A stretch of DNA of 24,663 nucleotides from H111-94 sp034436045 (GCA_034436045.1 DAOTVZ010000059.1:1-24663), one strand, 5' to 3'. Shown: positions 1 through 7,715, counted from the first letter of the stretch. The notes: generated by a model not told the origin, from the letters alone. Translations and numbers: made by a program.

Positions 1-2
1 AT

Positions 3-74
3 GACCTGCGGCGGGGCATTGCTTATTTGCAAGCCCAGGCCGAGCCAGAGCGGTTCAACCGGTTTGGGTCATAG
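3..74 (+). CDS. Possible C-terminal tail of a gene entering from the left edge
   Basis: Frame 3 is open from the window edge to a TAG stop at 72-74 and encodes about 23 residues, ending in ERFNRFGS. A hairpin terminator begins about ten bases after the stop, as expected for a gene end. The fragment is too short to assign a family. Frame 1 is also open here (to 96), so the reading frame is not certain. Confidence 0.3.
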   Translation, partial: DLRRGIAYLQAQAEPERFNRFGS

Positions 75-83
75 AATCCAGAT

Positions 84-116
84 AAAAAGGCACTGATACG
101 AAAAGGTCAGTGCCTT
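84..116. terminator. Bidirectional rho-independent terminator
   Basis: A perfect 10-bp stem AAGGCACTGA (87-96) / TCAGTGCCTT (107-116) encloses a 10-nt loop. Read leftward, the stem is followed by a T run (complement of the A run at 84-88), which fits termination of the leftward gene at 131-688. Read rightward it is followed by a weaker TTCTTCTATTTT tract, so it could also end the gene entering from the left. Confidence 0.75.
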
Positions 117-130
117 CTTCTATTTTAATG

Positions 131-688
131 TTAGTAACCGATGCCGGGCACGAAATGCAGGCCGATGATAACCGCAAACATGATAAGCGCCAGGATGGCA
201 ATGAGCATCAGGTCGTGACGTACATACTGATAATGTTCCGGCGTAATCAGGGCGTTAGAACGCTGCGCGTTGCGTTGCACGGCATTGCGGCGAGCAGCCA
301 GACGCGCGGCGGCGCTTCCCCCTTTAGGCGGAGCGACGGTAGCAACGGCGGTGGCTCCATTTCCCTCTTCTTCCGTCTCGTCGGCGGACGCTGCGGTTAT
401 GGTGCGCTGCTCGCTCTTTGTTGTCTCTATGCTGGTCGGCTTCTCGACAGTAGCGGCTTTCGCCTTGCTCCTATCGGCAACAGAGGACGCCTTACTAAGT
501 TTCGCGGATGCTGTTTTCTGCACGGGGATGTCCTGTACATCCTGCGTTTCCTGTACGTCTTGTGAGGTTTCGTCGCTCTCCGCTGGTGCTGCTGGTGCTG
601 CGGAAGCAGGCAGTACCAGTTCAAAGCCCTTCTGGCTCCTGGTTTTTGCTCGTTGCGCACCGGCCCGCGCGGCTGATTTCTTTGGCAT
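131..688 (-). CDS. Hypothetical low-complexity protein with C-terminal membrane anchor
   Basis: 185 aa, family not recognised. The N-terminus is short and basic (MPKKSAARAGAQRAKTRSQK). Residues about 30-125 are low in complexity, rich in Ala, Ser, Thr, Glu and Lys, and probably disordered. A second basic Arg/Ala patch lies near 125-145. A single hydrophobic helix at about 159-178 (LMLIAILALIMFAVIIGLHF) is followed by a very short tail, so the protein looks tail-anchored with its bulk in the cytoplasm. The leftward frame is preferred over two rightward ORFs on the other strand because it has a consensus-like promoter upstream (772-800), an AGGA just before the ATG, a sensible membrane helix and a terminator downstream. 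It is a single-gene unit divergent from mnmA. The function is unknown; the basic patches could contact nucleic acid or lipid, but nothing shows this. Confidence 0.7.
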   Translation of the reverse strand: MPKKSAARAGAQRAKTRSQKGFELVLPASAAPAAPAESDETSQDVQETQDVQDIPVQKTASAKLSKASSVADRSKAKAATVEKPTSIETTKSEQRTITAASADETEEEGNGATAVATVAPPKGGSAAARLAARRNAVQRNAQRSNALITPEHYQYVRHDLMLIAILALIMFAVIIGLHFVPGIGY

Positions 689-771
689 AAGTCCTGTTTC
701 TCCCTGTTTCTGGCTTTCCTCTATGATTAATATAAAGATATGACGACAATGGCTATGCTGACTTGCGAGTT

Positions 772-800
772 ATTATACACGAAAGAAGGGAGAGCGTCGA
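772..800 (-). promoter_or_regulatory. Sigma-70-type promoter for the leftward 131-688 gene
   Basis: On the minus strand the -35 TCGACG (795-800 on the plus strand) is separated by exactly 17 bp from a perfect -10 TATAAT (772-777). Transcription would start near 765, giving an untranslated leader of about 75 nt before the ATG at 688. Confidence 0.6.
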
Positions 801-859
801 GTAGCAGAGTCCCTGTGATCTTTCTCGGCTCTCTATCCTTTGGGGCGATGGTGGTGGTC

Positions 860-1157
860 GGTGTAGGGGCGTCATTCATGACGCCCCTAGCGCGGAGCAA
901 CGGGCGACCAGGGCGTCATGAATGACGCCTTGTGGACGGAGCAACGGGCGATCAGGGCGTCATGAAAGATGCCCCTGGCACGGAGCAACGGGTGACCAGG
1001 GCGTCATGAAAGACGCCTTGTGGACGGAGCAACGGGTGACCAGGGCGTCATGAAAGATGCCCCTGGCACGGAGCAACGGGCGATCAGGGCGTCATGAAAG
1101 ACGCCCCTGGCACGGAGCAACGGGTGACCAGGGCGTCATGAATGACGCCCCTACACC
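860..1157. repeat. Array of seven palindromic units with 44-bp period, bounded by inverted repeats
   Basis: The 22-24 bp palindromic core (A)GGGCGTCAT-NN-ATGACGCCC(CT) starts at 865, 910, 954, 998, 1042, 1086 and 1130. The period is 44 bp (45 for the first step). Linkers of 21-23 bp share GGAGCAACGGG and alternate between a TGTGGAC and a GGCAC lead. The ends of the array are perfect inverted copies over 27 bp (860-886 and 1131-1157), beginning GGTGTAGGGGCGTCAT. Inner copies carry arm mismatches (AAAGATGCC, AAAGACGCC), while the outermost cores are perfect palindromes. The same core family recurs at 9596-9668, 12670-12699 and 16203-16535. It is not coding; short ORFs crossing it follow the repeat period. 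Confidence 0.9.
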
Positions 1158-1198
1158 AATTTGCCCCGCAAGGATAGAGAGCCGTCAGGGTATGAGAA

Positions 1199-1227
1199 TT
1201 GACAAGATGGTAACACTGTGCTACCTT
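1199..1227 (+). promoter_or_regulatory. Candidate promoter upstream of mnmA
   Basis: A perfect -35 TTGACA (1199-1204) is followed after 17 bp by TACCTT (1222-1227), a weak -10. It lies about 175 bp before mnmA with a terminator-like hairpin in between, so it could drive either a short RNA or an attenuated mnmA leader. Confidence 0.4.
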
Positions 1228-1299
1228 TATGTTGGCAATACAGGGCGATACGCAAAACATTTCGCATTCTTCAACCGATAAGTATCCGCAAGAGCGTCA

Positions 1300-1329
1300 G
1301 GCTAGCCCGTCTGTGGCTAGTCATTTTTT
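1300..1329 (+). terminator. Terminator-like hairpin in the mnmA leader
   Basis: The stem CTAGCC (1302-1307) / GGCTAG (1315-1320) is extended by a G-U and a G-C pair at the base. It has a 7-nt loop and is followed by ATTTTTTATA. It has the form of an intrinsic terminator but sits between a candidate promoter and mnmA, with no convincing gene ending just before it. Confidence 0.6.
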
Positions 1330-1401
1330 ATAGAGCCATAAAGATATTAGAGATATACGCTGCAAGAATAGCATACTAACAAACTGATAGGAGCAGAGAG
1401 C

Positions 1402-2634
1402 ATGGCACGCATAGTCGTCGCAATGAGCGGCGGCGTCGATAGCTCGGTGGCTGCCGCACTACTGAAGGAACAGGGACACGAGGTTATTGGTATCATGTTG
1501 CGCCTCTGGTCAGAACCAGGGGTCATCGAGGCGGAGGATGACGGCGTTGAGCGCGTCGTCCAGAATAAATGCTGCTCTCTGGAGGCGGTGGATGACGCGC
1601 GCCGCGTGGCTCGTATGCTGGATATCCCGTTTTACCTGGTCAACGTCGAAGAGGAATTTAAGCAGAAGATTGTCGATGCCTTCTACGAGGATTATGTCAA
1701 CGGCCTGACGCCCAATCCTTGCCTGAACTGCAATCGCTATATTCGTTTCACCGTGTTGCTCAAGCGCGCGCTGGCGCTGGATGCCGATTACCTGGCGACG
1801 GGCCATTACGTGCGCGTCGATGATCACCCATTGACGGGCAAGCGGCGGTTGCGGCGCGGTGTCGATCCCGATAAGGATCAGTCGTATGTGCTGCATGTCT
1901 TAAATCAGTTTCAGCTTGCCCATGCCTGTTTCCCGCTCGGCGAGTATACTAAGTCGCAGGTGCGCGCGCTGGCGGCGGAGCGTGGTTTGCCTGTAGCGAC
2001 AAAGGCCGAGAGCCAGGAAATCTGCTTTGTAGCGCAAAACGATTATCGCGGTTTTATTGATCGCTATGCTGCTGCGAACGGCATGCGCGAGCCGATCATG
2101 GTCGGCGCTGGCATGCAAATCGCGCAGGACAATGGAGCATCAAGAGTGGCGAACGGTACAGCCGCCGCGTCTACTCCGCTGATTACGCTACCGAAGCCGG
2201 GGCCGATCTATGATCTGCAAGGTAAGCAGGTGGGACGCCATCGTGGCCTGGCCTACTATACAATTGGGCAACGCAAGGGCCTGGGTATTACCGCCAGCGA
2301 GCCATTGCACGTTATTCAGATTGACGCTGCGCGTAACGCGCTCATCGTCGGGCCTGCCAGCGCGCTGGACCGTGACGAATTTACTGTAGGTCACATGCAC
2401 TATCTCAGTGGCGAGGTGCCGCGCGAGCCTTTTGAGGCACTGGTACGTGTGCGCTATAAGGCACCGGAGCAGCCAGCGCTGGTGACGCCGCTGGATGAGC
2501 AGCATGTTCATGTTCGACTACGACATCCACAGCGGGCCATCACCCCCGGACAGGCCGCCGTCTTCTATGGTGGCGAAAATGGGGACGAGGTGTTGTGTGG
2601 AGGAATTATTAATGACCGATTTAGCACATATTAG
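1402..2634 (+). CDS. mnmA: tRNA-specific 2-thiouridylase MnmA
   Basis: 410 aa cytoplasmic enzyme that adenylates U34 of Lys, Glu and Gln tRNAs and inserts sulfur to give 2-thiouridine. The PP-loop SGGVDSS is at residues 9-15. The two catalytic cysteines are Cys110 in NPCLNCN and Cys208 in SQEICFV. The central and C-terminal signatures GLAYYTIGQRKGLGI and TPGQAAVFY are present. It is longer than the usual 360-370 aa. One extra stretch lies at about 38-56 before CCSLEAVDDA. A low-complexity insert lies at about 225-262 between the second catalytic Cys and GPIYD. The ATG is preceded by AGGAG at 1389-1393 with 8-nt spacing. Its 3' end overlaps the start of lepA by 23 bp, indicating co-transcription and perhaps translational coupling. 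Identity is secure. Confidence 0.96.
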   Translation: MARIVVAMSGGVDSSVAAALLKEQGHEVIGIMLRLWSEPGVIEAEDDGVERVVQNKCCSLEAVDDARRVARMLDIPFYLVNVEEEFKQKIVDAFYEDYVNGLTPNPCLNCNRYIRFTVLLKRALALDADYLATGHYVRVDDHPLTGKRRLRRGVDPDKDQSYVLHVLNQFQLAHACFPLGEYTKSQVRALAAERGLPVATKAESQEICFVAQNDYRGFIDRYAAANGMREPIMVGAGMQIAQDNGASRVANGTAAASTPLITLPKPGPIYDLQGKQVGRHRGLAYYTIGQRKGLGITASEPLHVIQIDAARNALIVGPASALDRDEFTVGHMHYLSGEVPREPFEALVRVRYKAPEQPALVTPLDEQHVHVRLRHPQRAITPGQAAVFYGGENGDEVLCGGIINDRFSTY

Positions 2635-4426
2635 AAACTTCTGCATTATCGCTCATATCGATCATGGTAAGTCCACGCTGGCCGACCGCCTGCTGGAGTT
2701 TACCGGCACCGTCTCCAAACGAGAATTGATGGAGCAGACGCTGGATCAGATGGATTTAGAGCGTGAAAAGGGCATTACCATCAAGGCGCAGGCGGTGCGT
2801 ATGCGTTATACCGCGCAAAATGGTGAGGAATATGAATTGAATCTGATCGATACCCCCGGTCACGTAGACTTCACCTATGAGGTTTCGCGCAGCTTAGCCG
2901 CCTGCGAGGGGGCCTTGCTGGTGATTGACGCCACGCAAGGCATCGAGGCACAGACGCTGGCCAACCTCTATCTCGCGCTTGAGGCCGATCTGAGCATCGT
3001 TCCGGTTATCAATAAGATTGATCTGCCCAGTGCTGACCCGCAGAAGGTCATGCAAGAGGTCGAGGATGTGATCGGCTTGCCAAAAGAAGAATGTATTCTG
3101 GCCTCAGCTAAAGAGGGCATCGGCACGCAGGATATTCTGGAAGCGGTCATTCACCGCATTCCGCCACCGAAAGGCGAGGTGAACAGGCCGCTGCGCGCCC
3201 TCGTCTTCGACTCACATTATGATGCCTATAAGGGCGTCATTGCCTATGTGCGCATCGTCGATGGTCAGTTACACGCCAACGAGCGCATTGCGATGATGGC
3301 GACGGGTAGCACCACTGAAGTGTTGGAGGTGGGGTACTTTCATCCGCGCCTGGTTTCGACGGATGCGCTAACGACTGGTGAGGTGGGCTATATCGCCACC
3401 GGCTTCAAAAATGTCAAAGACTGCCGCGTCGGCGATACCGTCACGGTGCCTTCTGCATTAGGTGAAATAGAGCCGCTTCCCGGTTATAGTCCGGCCAAGC
3501 CGATGGTCTTTGCCGGTTTTTATCCTGTAGAAAGCAACGACTATCCCCTGCTGCGTGACGCGCTGGATCGCCTCAAGCTCAACGATGCCGCGCTCTTTTA
3601 CGAGCCGGAAACCTCAAATGCGCTTGGTTTTGGCTTTCGCTGTGGCTTCCTGGGTCTGTTGCACATGGAGATCGTTCAGGAGCGTATCGAACGCGAATAC
3701 AATCTGGATATTCTCGCCACCGCGCCGAGCGTGGCGTATCATGTCTACAAGAGGAACGGTGAGATGGTCGAGGTCGATAATCCATCGGAGATGCCCAACG
3801 CGGGTGAGATCGAGCGCATTGAAGAGCCGATCATGGATATCTCGATCTTCACGCCCTCACGCTACATTGGAACAATTATGGAGCTGGTCAAGGCGCGGCG
3901 CGGTACCTTTAAGGAACTCAAGTATATTGAGTCTGATCGCGTCTTAATGACCTATCTGATACCTCTGGCCGAATTGATCGTGGATTTCTACGATCAGCTA
4001 AAATCGCGCACGCAAGGCTACGCCTCACTGGATTACACGTTCCACAGCTACGAAGCCGCCGACCTGGTCAAGCTCGATGTGCTGGTCAACGGCCAGCCCG
4101 TTGATGCGCTCTCGCTGATTATTCATGAGAGCAAGGCCCAGGCGCAGGGCCGTCAACTGGTTGAGAAACTGCGCGGCCTGATCCCGCGTCAACTCTTTGA
4201 GGTGCCCATCCAGGCCGCTATCGGCTCACGTGTCATCGCGCGCGAAACCGTCAAAGCTTTGCGTAAAGACGTGCTGGCGAAATGTTACGGCGGTGACATC
4301 ACACGCAAGCGCAAGCTGCTGGAAAAGCAGAAAGAGGGCAAGAAGCGTATGAAGATGGTCGGTAACGTGGAGATTCCGCAGGAAGCCTTCATGGCAGTCC
4401 TCTCGCTTGGCGACGAAAACCGCTAA
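2612..4426 (+). CDS. lepA: Elongation factor 4 (LepA), ribosome-associated GTPase
   Basis: 604 aa, the normal LepA length. It is a translational GTPase that acts on stalled or mistranslocated ribosomes and in initiation or 30S biogenesis. GTPase motifs are G1 AHIDHGKST (14-22), switch I EKGIT (52-56), DTPGH (80-84), NKID (134-137) and SAK (165-167). The LepA-specific C-terminal domain is recognisable from AKCYGGDITRKRKLLEKQK and MVGNVEIPQEAF near the end. The frame is open upstream to 2495 inside mnmA, but the start at 2612 is chosen because GGAGG (2599-2603) lies 8 nt before it and the protein then begins with the family-typical MTDLAHIRNFCIIAHIDHGK. A terminator follows at 4456, closing an mnmA-lepA unit. 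Confidence 0.97.
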   Translation: MTDLAHIRNFCIIAHIDHGKSTLADRLLEFTGTVSKRELMEQTLDQMDLEREKGITIKAQAVRMRYTAQNGEEYELNLIDTPGHVDFTYEVSRSLAACEGALLVIDATQGIEAQTLANLYLALEADLSIVPVINKIDLPSADPQKVMQEVEDVIGLPKEECILASAKEGIGTQDILEAVIHRIPPPKGEVNRPLRALVFDSHYDAYKGVIAYVRIVDGQLHANERIAMMATGSTTEVLEVGYFHPRLVSTDALTTGEVGYIATGFKNVKDCRVGDTVTVPSALGEIEPLPGYSPAKPMVFAGFYPVESNDYPLLRDALDRLKLNDAALFYEPETSNALGFGFRCGFLGLLHMEIVQERIEREYNLDILATAPSVAYHVYKRNGEMVEVDNPSEMPNAGEIERIEEPIMDISIFTPSRYIGTIMELVKARRGTFKELKYIESDRVLMTYLIPLAELIVDFYDQLKSRTQGYASLDYTFHSYEAADLVKLDVLVNGQPVDALSLIIHESKAQAQGRQLVEKLRGLIPRQLFEVPIQAAIGSRVIARETVKALRKDVLAKCYGGDITRKRKLLEKQKEGKKRMKMVGNVEIPQEAFMAVLSLGDENR

Positions 4427-4455
4427 TAACTAATAAATAGAGCTAAAGATGCTAT

Positions 4456-4495
4456 AAGCCGGGGCAGCGCTGCTGCGTTAGCCCCGCTTTTGCTT
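4456..4495 (+). terminator. Intrinsic terminator after lepA
   Basis: AAGCCGGGGC (4456-4465) pairs with GCCCCGCTT (4481-4489) with one bulged C, giving a GC-rich stem with a 15-nt loop. It is followed by TTGCTTTC. It lies 30 bp after the lepA stop. Confidence 0.7.
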
Positions 4496-4555
4496 TCACC
4501 CGGTCATTTGACGATTAATGGCCCTCTATGCCTTGTAGCCGCCCTTAGACCGGCG

Positions 4556-4564
4556 TGCTACAAT
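4556..4564 (+). promoter_or_regulatory. Candidate extended -10 promoter for aroB
   Basis: TGCTACAAT matches the extended -10 form TGnTAnnnT. No good -35 hexamer is found 16-18 bp upstream. The element lies inside a small palindrome, GTGCT-acaat-AGCAC (4555-4569), about 115 bp before aroB. Confidence 0.35.
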
Positions 4565-4677
4565 AGCACACAAGTGGAACCTCTTTTTATCAGAACTTTC
4601 TGCTAGCGGGCAATACATGGTTTCACCTGTTTCACTAAGTTTAAGATAGTAGAAAGCTAGTACAGGAGTCAGTAGTA

Positions 4678-5817
4678 ATGAGTCATGGTATGGCACAGGA
4701 TGTGCCACCGATTATCCGGCACGTCCGTGTTGGTAGCGGCTATGATATTGTCGTCGATTGGGGAGGCTTAGGGCACCTGGCGGATTACCTCGATCAACTA
4801 CACTTGCCCAGACGGGTTTTTCTTATAGCCGATAATAACCTGGCGCGTCTCTATGGCGAGACGGTCATGGAGCAGTTGCGCCAGGGCGGCTACGAGCCGC
4901 TCTCTTATATTATTCCGGCGGGTGAGGCCAGTAAATCGCAGCAGCAGTTGAACGCGCTATATGACTGGTTACTGGAGCAGCATGCCGAGCGGCGCGAGGC
5001 GTTGATCGCGCTCGGTGGCGGCGTGATCGGCGATCTGGTGGGTTTTGCAGCGGCCACCTATCTGCGAGGCGTGCCGCTCATTCAGGTTCCGACCTCGTTA
5101 CTGGCCCAGGTTGATTCGGCGATTGGCGGCAAGACAGGCATCAATCATCCGCGTGGCAAGAATCTCATCGGTGCCTTCTACCATCCACGCCTGGTGCTGG
5201 CCGATCCGGCGACCCTGCTGACGCTGCCGCCACGTGAACGCACAGAGGGGTGGGCAGAAGTGGTAAAGTATGGTATCATACTGGACGCTGAGTTGTTTAC
5301 TCAGCTTGAGGAGCATGCGCAAAGTCTGTGTGACTTTAGCAATCCCTCTCCTGCTCTGTTATGTCAGATCATCGCCCGCTGCATTGCTTTAAAAGTAGCG
5401 ATTATTGAGGAAGATGAACGTGACCAGGGACGACGCGCTATTCTCAATTATGGGCACACGATAGGTCATGCTATCGAGAATGTCGCCGGTTATGGCGAGT
5501 GGCTGCACGGCGAGGCTGTCTCGCTGGGGATGGTCGTCGCGGCGGCACTGGCGCAGGAAGCTGGCATGTTCGCGGCAGAGGAAGCAGCGCGTCAGAACGC
5601 GCTGCTGGCGGCGCTTGGCTTGCCCACGCGCTATCGTGGCTCAATTCCGGTAGCTGCGCTGCTGGATGCGACTCGCCTGGATAAAAAAGTTGCCGGGAAG
5701 CGCATTCACTGGATTATGCCGCGTCGCATCGGCGAGGTGGTGGTGACACCGATGCCCGATGAACTGGTAGAGCGCGTCGTCACGGAATTTTTTGCTCAGG
5801 TACCAGAAATCCCGTAA
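4678..5817 (+). CDS. aroB: 3-dehydroquinate synthase
   Basis: 379 aa (family usually about 350-370). It converts DAHP to 3-dehydroquinate, the second step of the shikimate pathway, using NAD and a divalent metal. It shows NAD-binding GGGVIGDL (113-120), the substrate-loop segment PTSLLAQVDSAIGGKTGIN, and the metal ligands Glu194 (AEVVKYG), His260 (NYGHTIGHAIE) and His277 (LHGEAVSLG). The ATG at 4678 is preceded by AGGAG with 9-nt spacing; the first 12 or so residues are a short extension beyond the conserved core. It stands alone among shikimate genes here, between lepA and a peptidase, probably with its own promoter in the 250-bp gap upstream. Confidence 0.97.
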   Translation: MSHGMAQDVPPIIRHVRVGSGYDIVVDWGGLGHLADYLDQLHLPRRVFLIADNNLARLYGETVMEQLRQGGYEPLSYIIPAGEASKSQQQLNALYDWLLEQHAERREALIALGGGVIGDLVGFAAATYLRGVPLIQVPTSLLAQVDSAIGGKTGINHPRGKNLIGAFYHPRLVLADPATLLTLPPRERTEGWAEVVKYGIILDAELFTQLEEHAQSLCDFSNPSPALLCQIIARCIALKVAIIEEDERDQGRRAILNYGHTIGHAIENVAGYGEWLHGEAVSLGMVVAAALAQEAGMFAAEEAARQNALLAALGLPTRYRGSIPVAALLDATRLDKKVAGKRIHWIMPRRIGEVVVTPMPDELVERVVTEFFAQVPEIP

Positions 5818-5822
5818 GAGCG

Positions 5823-5936
5823 GAGATTTATCCTGTCCGAATCATGGCTCATGTGATGTGTGTAGGGAATAGTGCTTCCAAACGGCGTTGATCCATGTAC
5901 TCAACGTGGGCAACAGACAGAACGGGATAAATTCTC
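5823..5936. repeat. Inverted repeat with nested hairpin in the aroB-peptidase gap
   Basis: GAGATTTATCC followed by TGTC (5823-5837) is complementary to GACAG...GGATAAATTCTC (5916-5936), allowing a bulged T and a short AAC interruption. The loop contains a second small hairpin, CGTTGA (5886-5891) / TCAACG (5901-5906). It begins six bases after the aroB stop. It may be a structured leader or 3' end, or a decayed foldback element. The remaining 75 bp to the peptidase are very AT-rich and may hold its promoter, but no clean -35/-10 pair was seen. Confidence 0.5.
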
Positions 5937-6013
5937 TACTACAAGATTTCTGATATTTTAAATTATAAAAGTGATTTTTGATAATTAATCATGGTCGGAA
6001 AAGAAGGTCTTAC

Positions 6014-7117
6014 ATGAATCAGGCGCGTATCACACAGTTTCGTTCCTGGTTACAGGAACAGGCGCTGGATACCTGTATTATCACACAGGCGCAGAACCGT
6101 TCGTATCTGAGTGGCTGGATGAGCGATGATACCGAGAGCCATAGCATGGCGCTGGTGAGCCAGCAAGGTCAGTGGTTACTTACCAATGCGCTTTATGCAG
6201 AAGAGGCCGAGAAGGCGGCCAGTGGTTGGACGATTGTGGTGCCAGAGGCGCGCGATTTCGCGGGTGCCATTGCCAGGCTAGCGCGGGAGCAGGGCTGGCG
6301 CAGGCTAGGCTTCGAGTCAGATGCCATCAGCTACCAACTATACGACAAGATACAGACGGCGGGCAAAGATATCTATGCGTTGTATCCCTACGATGCTACC
6401 TCACTGGAACGACAGCGCATGGTGAAGGAGCCAGGAGAACTGGCGCTGCTCAAAAGGGCCATTGCGATCACTGACGAAACCTTTGCGCATATCTGCGAGT
6501 GGATACAGGTCGGAATGACGGAAAAAGAGGTGCAGTGGGAAATTTTGCGCACAATGATCGCGCTTGGGGCAGATGAGCCTTCATTCTCTACCATCGTGGC
6601 CTCTGGCCCCAACGGCTCTATGCCACACGCGCGGGCCAGCCAGCGCGTCATCCGGCGTGGGGAGCTAATTACGATTGATATGGGTGCGCGCTATCAGGGC
6701 TACTGTGCCGATATGACGCGCACGATCTGTCTGGGCGAACCGGCGGAGCCACGCATGTATGAGCTGTACGAGCTTGTATTACGATCTATGAGGGCCTGTG
6801 AGGCAGGTTTACGTGCTGGTATTTCGGGCAAGGCTGCTGACGCGCTGGCCCGCGATGTATTGGCCCAGGCCGGTGTCGCTGAGTATTACGTGCATAGCAC
6901 CGGTCACGGCGTCGGGTTACAGGTACATGAGGGGCCGGTACTCTCGGAGCGCGCTCCCGAAGATTTCTTATTGCCTGTCGGCTGTGTTGTGACTGTCGAG
7001 CCGGGCCTTTATATTCCTGGCTGGAGCGGATTACGCATTGAGGATTGTGTGCTGGTGCAAGAACAGGGGGCAGAGGTACTCACCCAGTCGCCAACGACGC
7101 TGGTGCTGTCCCGCTAG
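6014..7117 (+). CDS. M24-family Xaa-Pro aminopeptidase/dipeptidase (YqhT-like)
   Basis: 367 aa cytosolic metallopeptidase that removes residues next to proline. The N-terminal creatinase-like domain spans about 1-135 and the pita-bread catalytic domain about 140-360. All five metal ligands are visible: Asp222 (TIDMG), Asp233 (CADMTRT), His298 (HSTGHGVGLQVHE), Glu329 (VTVEPGLY) and Glu343 (GLRIEDCV). An upstream TTG at 5978 is in frame, but the ATG at 6014 is preferred because GAAGG precedes it at 6 nt and the family begins there. The order peptidase-efp-accB-like matches the yqhT-efp-accB neighbourhood of Bacillus. Whether it acts as PepP (aminopeptidase) or PepQ (dipeptidase) cannot be told from sequence alone. 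Confidence 0.92.
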   Translation: MNQARITQFRSWLQEQALDTCIITQAQNRSYLSGWMSDDTESHSMALVSQQGQWLLTNALYAEEAEKAASGWTIVVPEARDFAGAIARLAREQGWRRLGFESDAISYQLYDKIQTAGKDIYALYPYDATSLERQRMVKEPGELALLKRAIAITDETFAHICEWIQVGMTEKEVQWEILRTMIALGADEPSFSTIVASGPNGSMPHARASQRVIRRGELITIDMGARYQGYCADMTRTICLGEPAEPRMYELYELVLRSMRACEAGLRAGISGKAADALARDVLAQAGVAEYYVHSTGHGVGLQVHEGPVLSERAPEDFLLPVGCVVTVEPGLYIPGWSGLRIEDCVLVQEQGAEVLTQSPTTLVLSR

Positions 7118-7157
7118 CGCGAGCTGATGAGAAAGTGTTTATAAGGAGAGACGCGCA

Positions 7158-7715
7158 ATGATTTCTACTGGTGATCTAAAAAAAGGCATCACCTTTGAAT
7201 TTGAAGGGCAGATTTGTAGCCTGTTGGATTGGCAGCATATCAAAATGGGGCGCGGCGGCGCGATTGTTCGTTTGAAACTGCGTAACCTGCGCACAGGGGC
7301 GATTTTTGATCGCACCTGCGACGCTGGTGCTAAATTCAAGCGCGTCTATCTGGATCAGGCGACCGTGACCTATCAATATCAGGATGGCGACCAGTACCAT
7401 TTTATGGATACCAGCACCTATGACGATGTGGTTCTGACGGGCGAACAGCTTGGTGAGGCCAAAAACTACCTGGTAGATAACCTCGAACTGCAAATAGTGA
7501 GCTACGAGGGCGTGCCGCTCTCGGTTGAATTGCCGGAAAAGGTTGTGATGCGTGTCGAGTATACCGAGCCGGGGTTTAAGGGTGACACCGCGACGGGGGG
7601 TACCAAGCCCGCCACAACAGAAACGGGCCTGGTCGTGCAGGTGCCACTTTTCATCTCGATAGGCGATCTCATCCGCGTCAATACCACCACCGGAGCCTAT
7701 GTGGAGCGCGTCTAA
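7158..7715 (+). CDS. efp: Translation elongation factor P
   Basis: 185 aa, standard EF-P size with three beta-barrel domains. It binds between the P and E sites of ribosomes stalled at polyproline and promotes peptide-bond formation. The N-terminal KOW-like domain carries the loop IKMGRGGAIVRLKLRN; the tip residue, modified in many bacteria, is Arg32 rather than the common Lys, and Met30 replaces the usual Pro. The C-terminal signature GDLIRVNTTTGAYVERV is intact. AGGAG lies 9 nt before the ATG. It is 40 bp after the Xaa-Pro peptidase, most likely in one operon with it, which pairs two proline-related functions. Confidence 0.97.
   Translation: MISTGDLKKGITFEFEGQICSLLDWQHIKMGRGGAIVRLKLRNLRTGAIFDRTCDAGAKFKRVYLDQATVTYQYQDGDQYHFMDTSTYDDVVLTGEQLGEAKNYLVDNLELQIVSYEGVPLSVELPEKVVMRVEYTEPGFKGDTATGGTKPATTETGLVVQVPLFISIGDLIRVNTTTGAYVERV

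Noticed and set aside
110..743. Rightward ORFs of 151 and 157 codons opposite the 131-688 gene
   Set aside because: The leftward frame has the promoter, ribosome site, membrane helix and terminator; the rightward ones have none and overlap each other.
865..1152. CRISPR array (regular 22-bp repeats with 22-bp spacers)
   Set aside because: The spacers are nearly identical to each other, the repeat is itself a full palindrome with mutations, and no cas gene is present. It is a tandem repeat.
740..1281. Short rightward ORFs across the 44-bp array
   Set aside because: They consist of translated repeat units, have no ribosome sites and match no family.
5978..6013. Upstream TTG start for the Xaa-Pro peptidase
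   Set aside because: It adds 12 residues not typical of the family and lacks a ribosome site; the ATG at 6014 has one.
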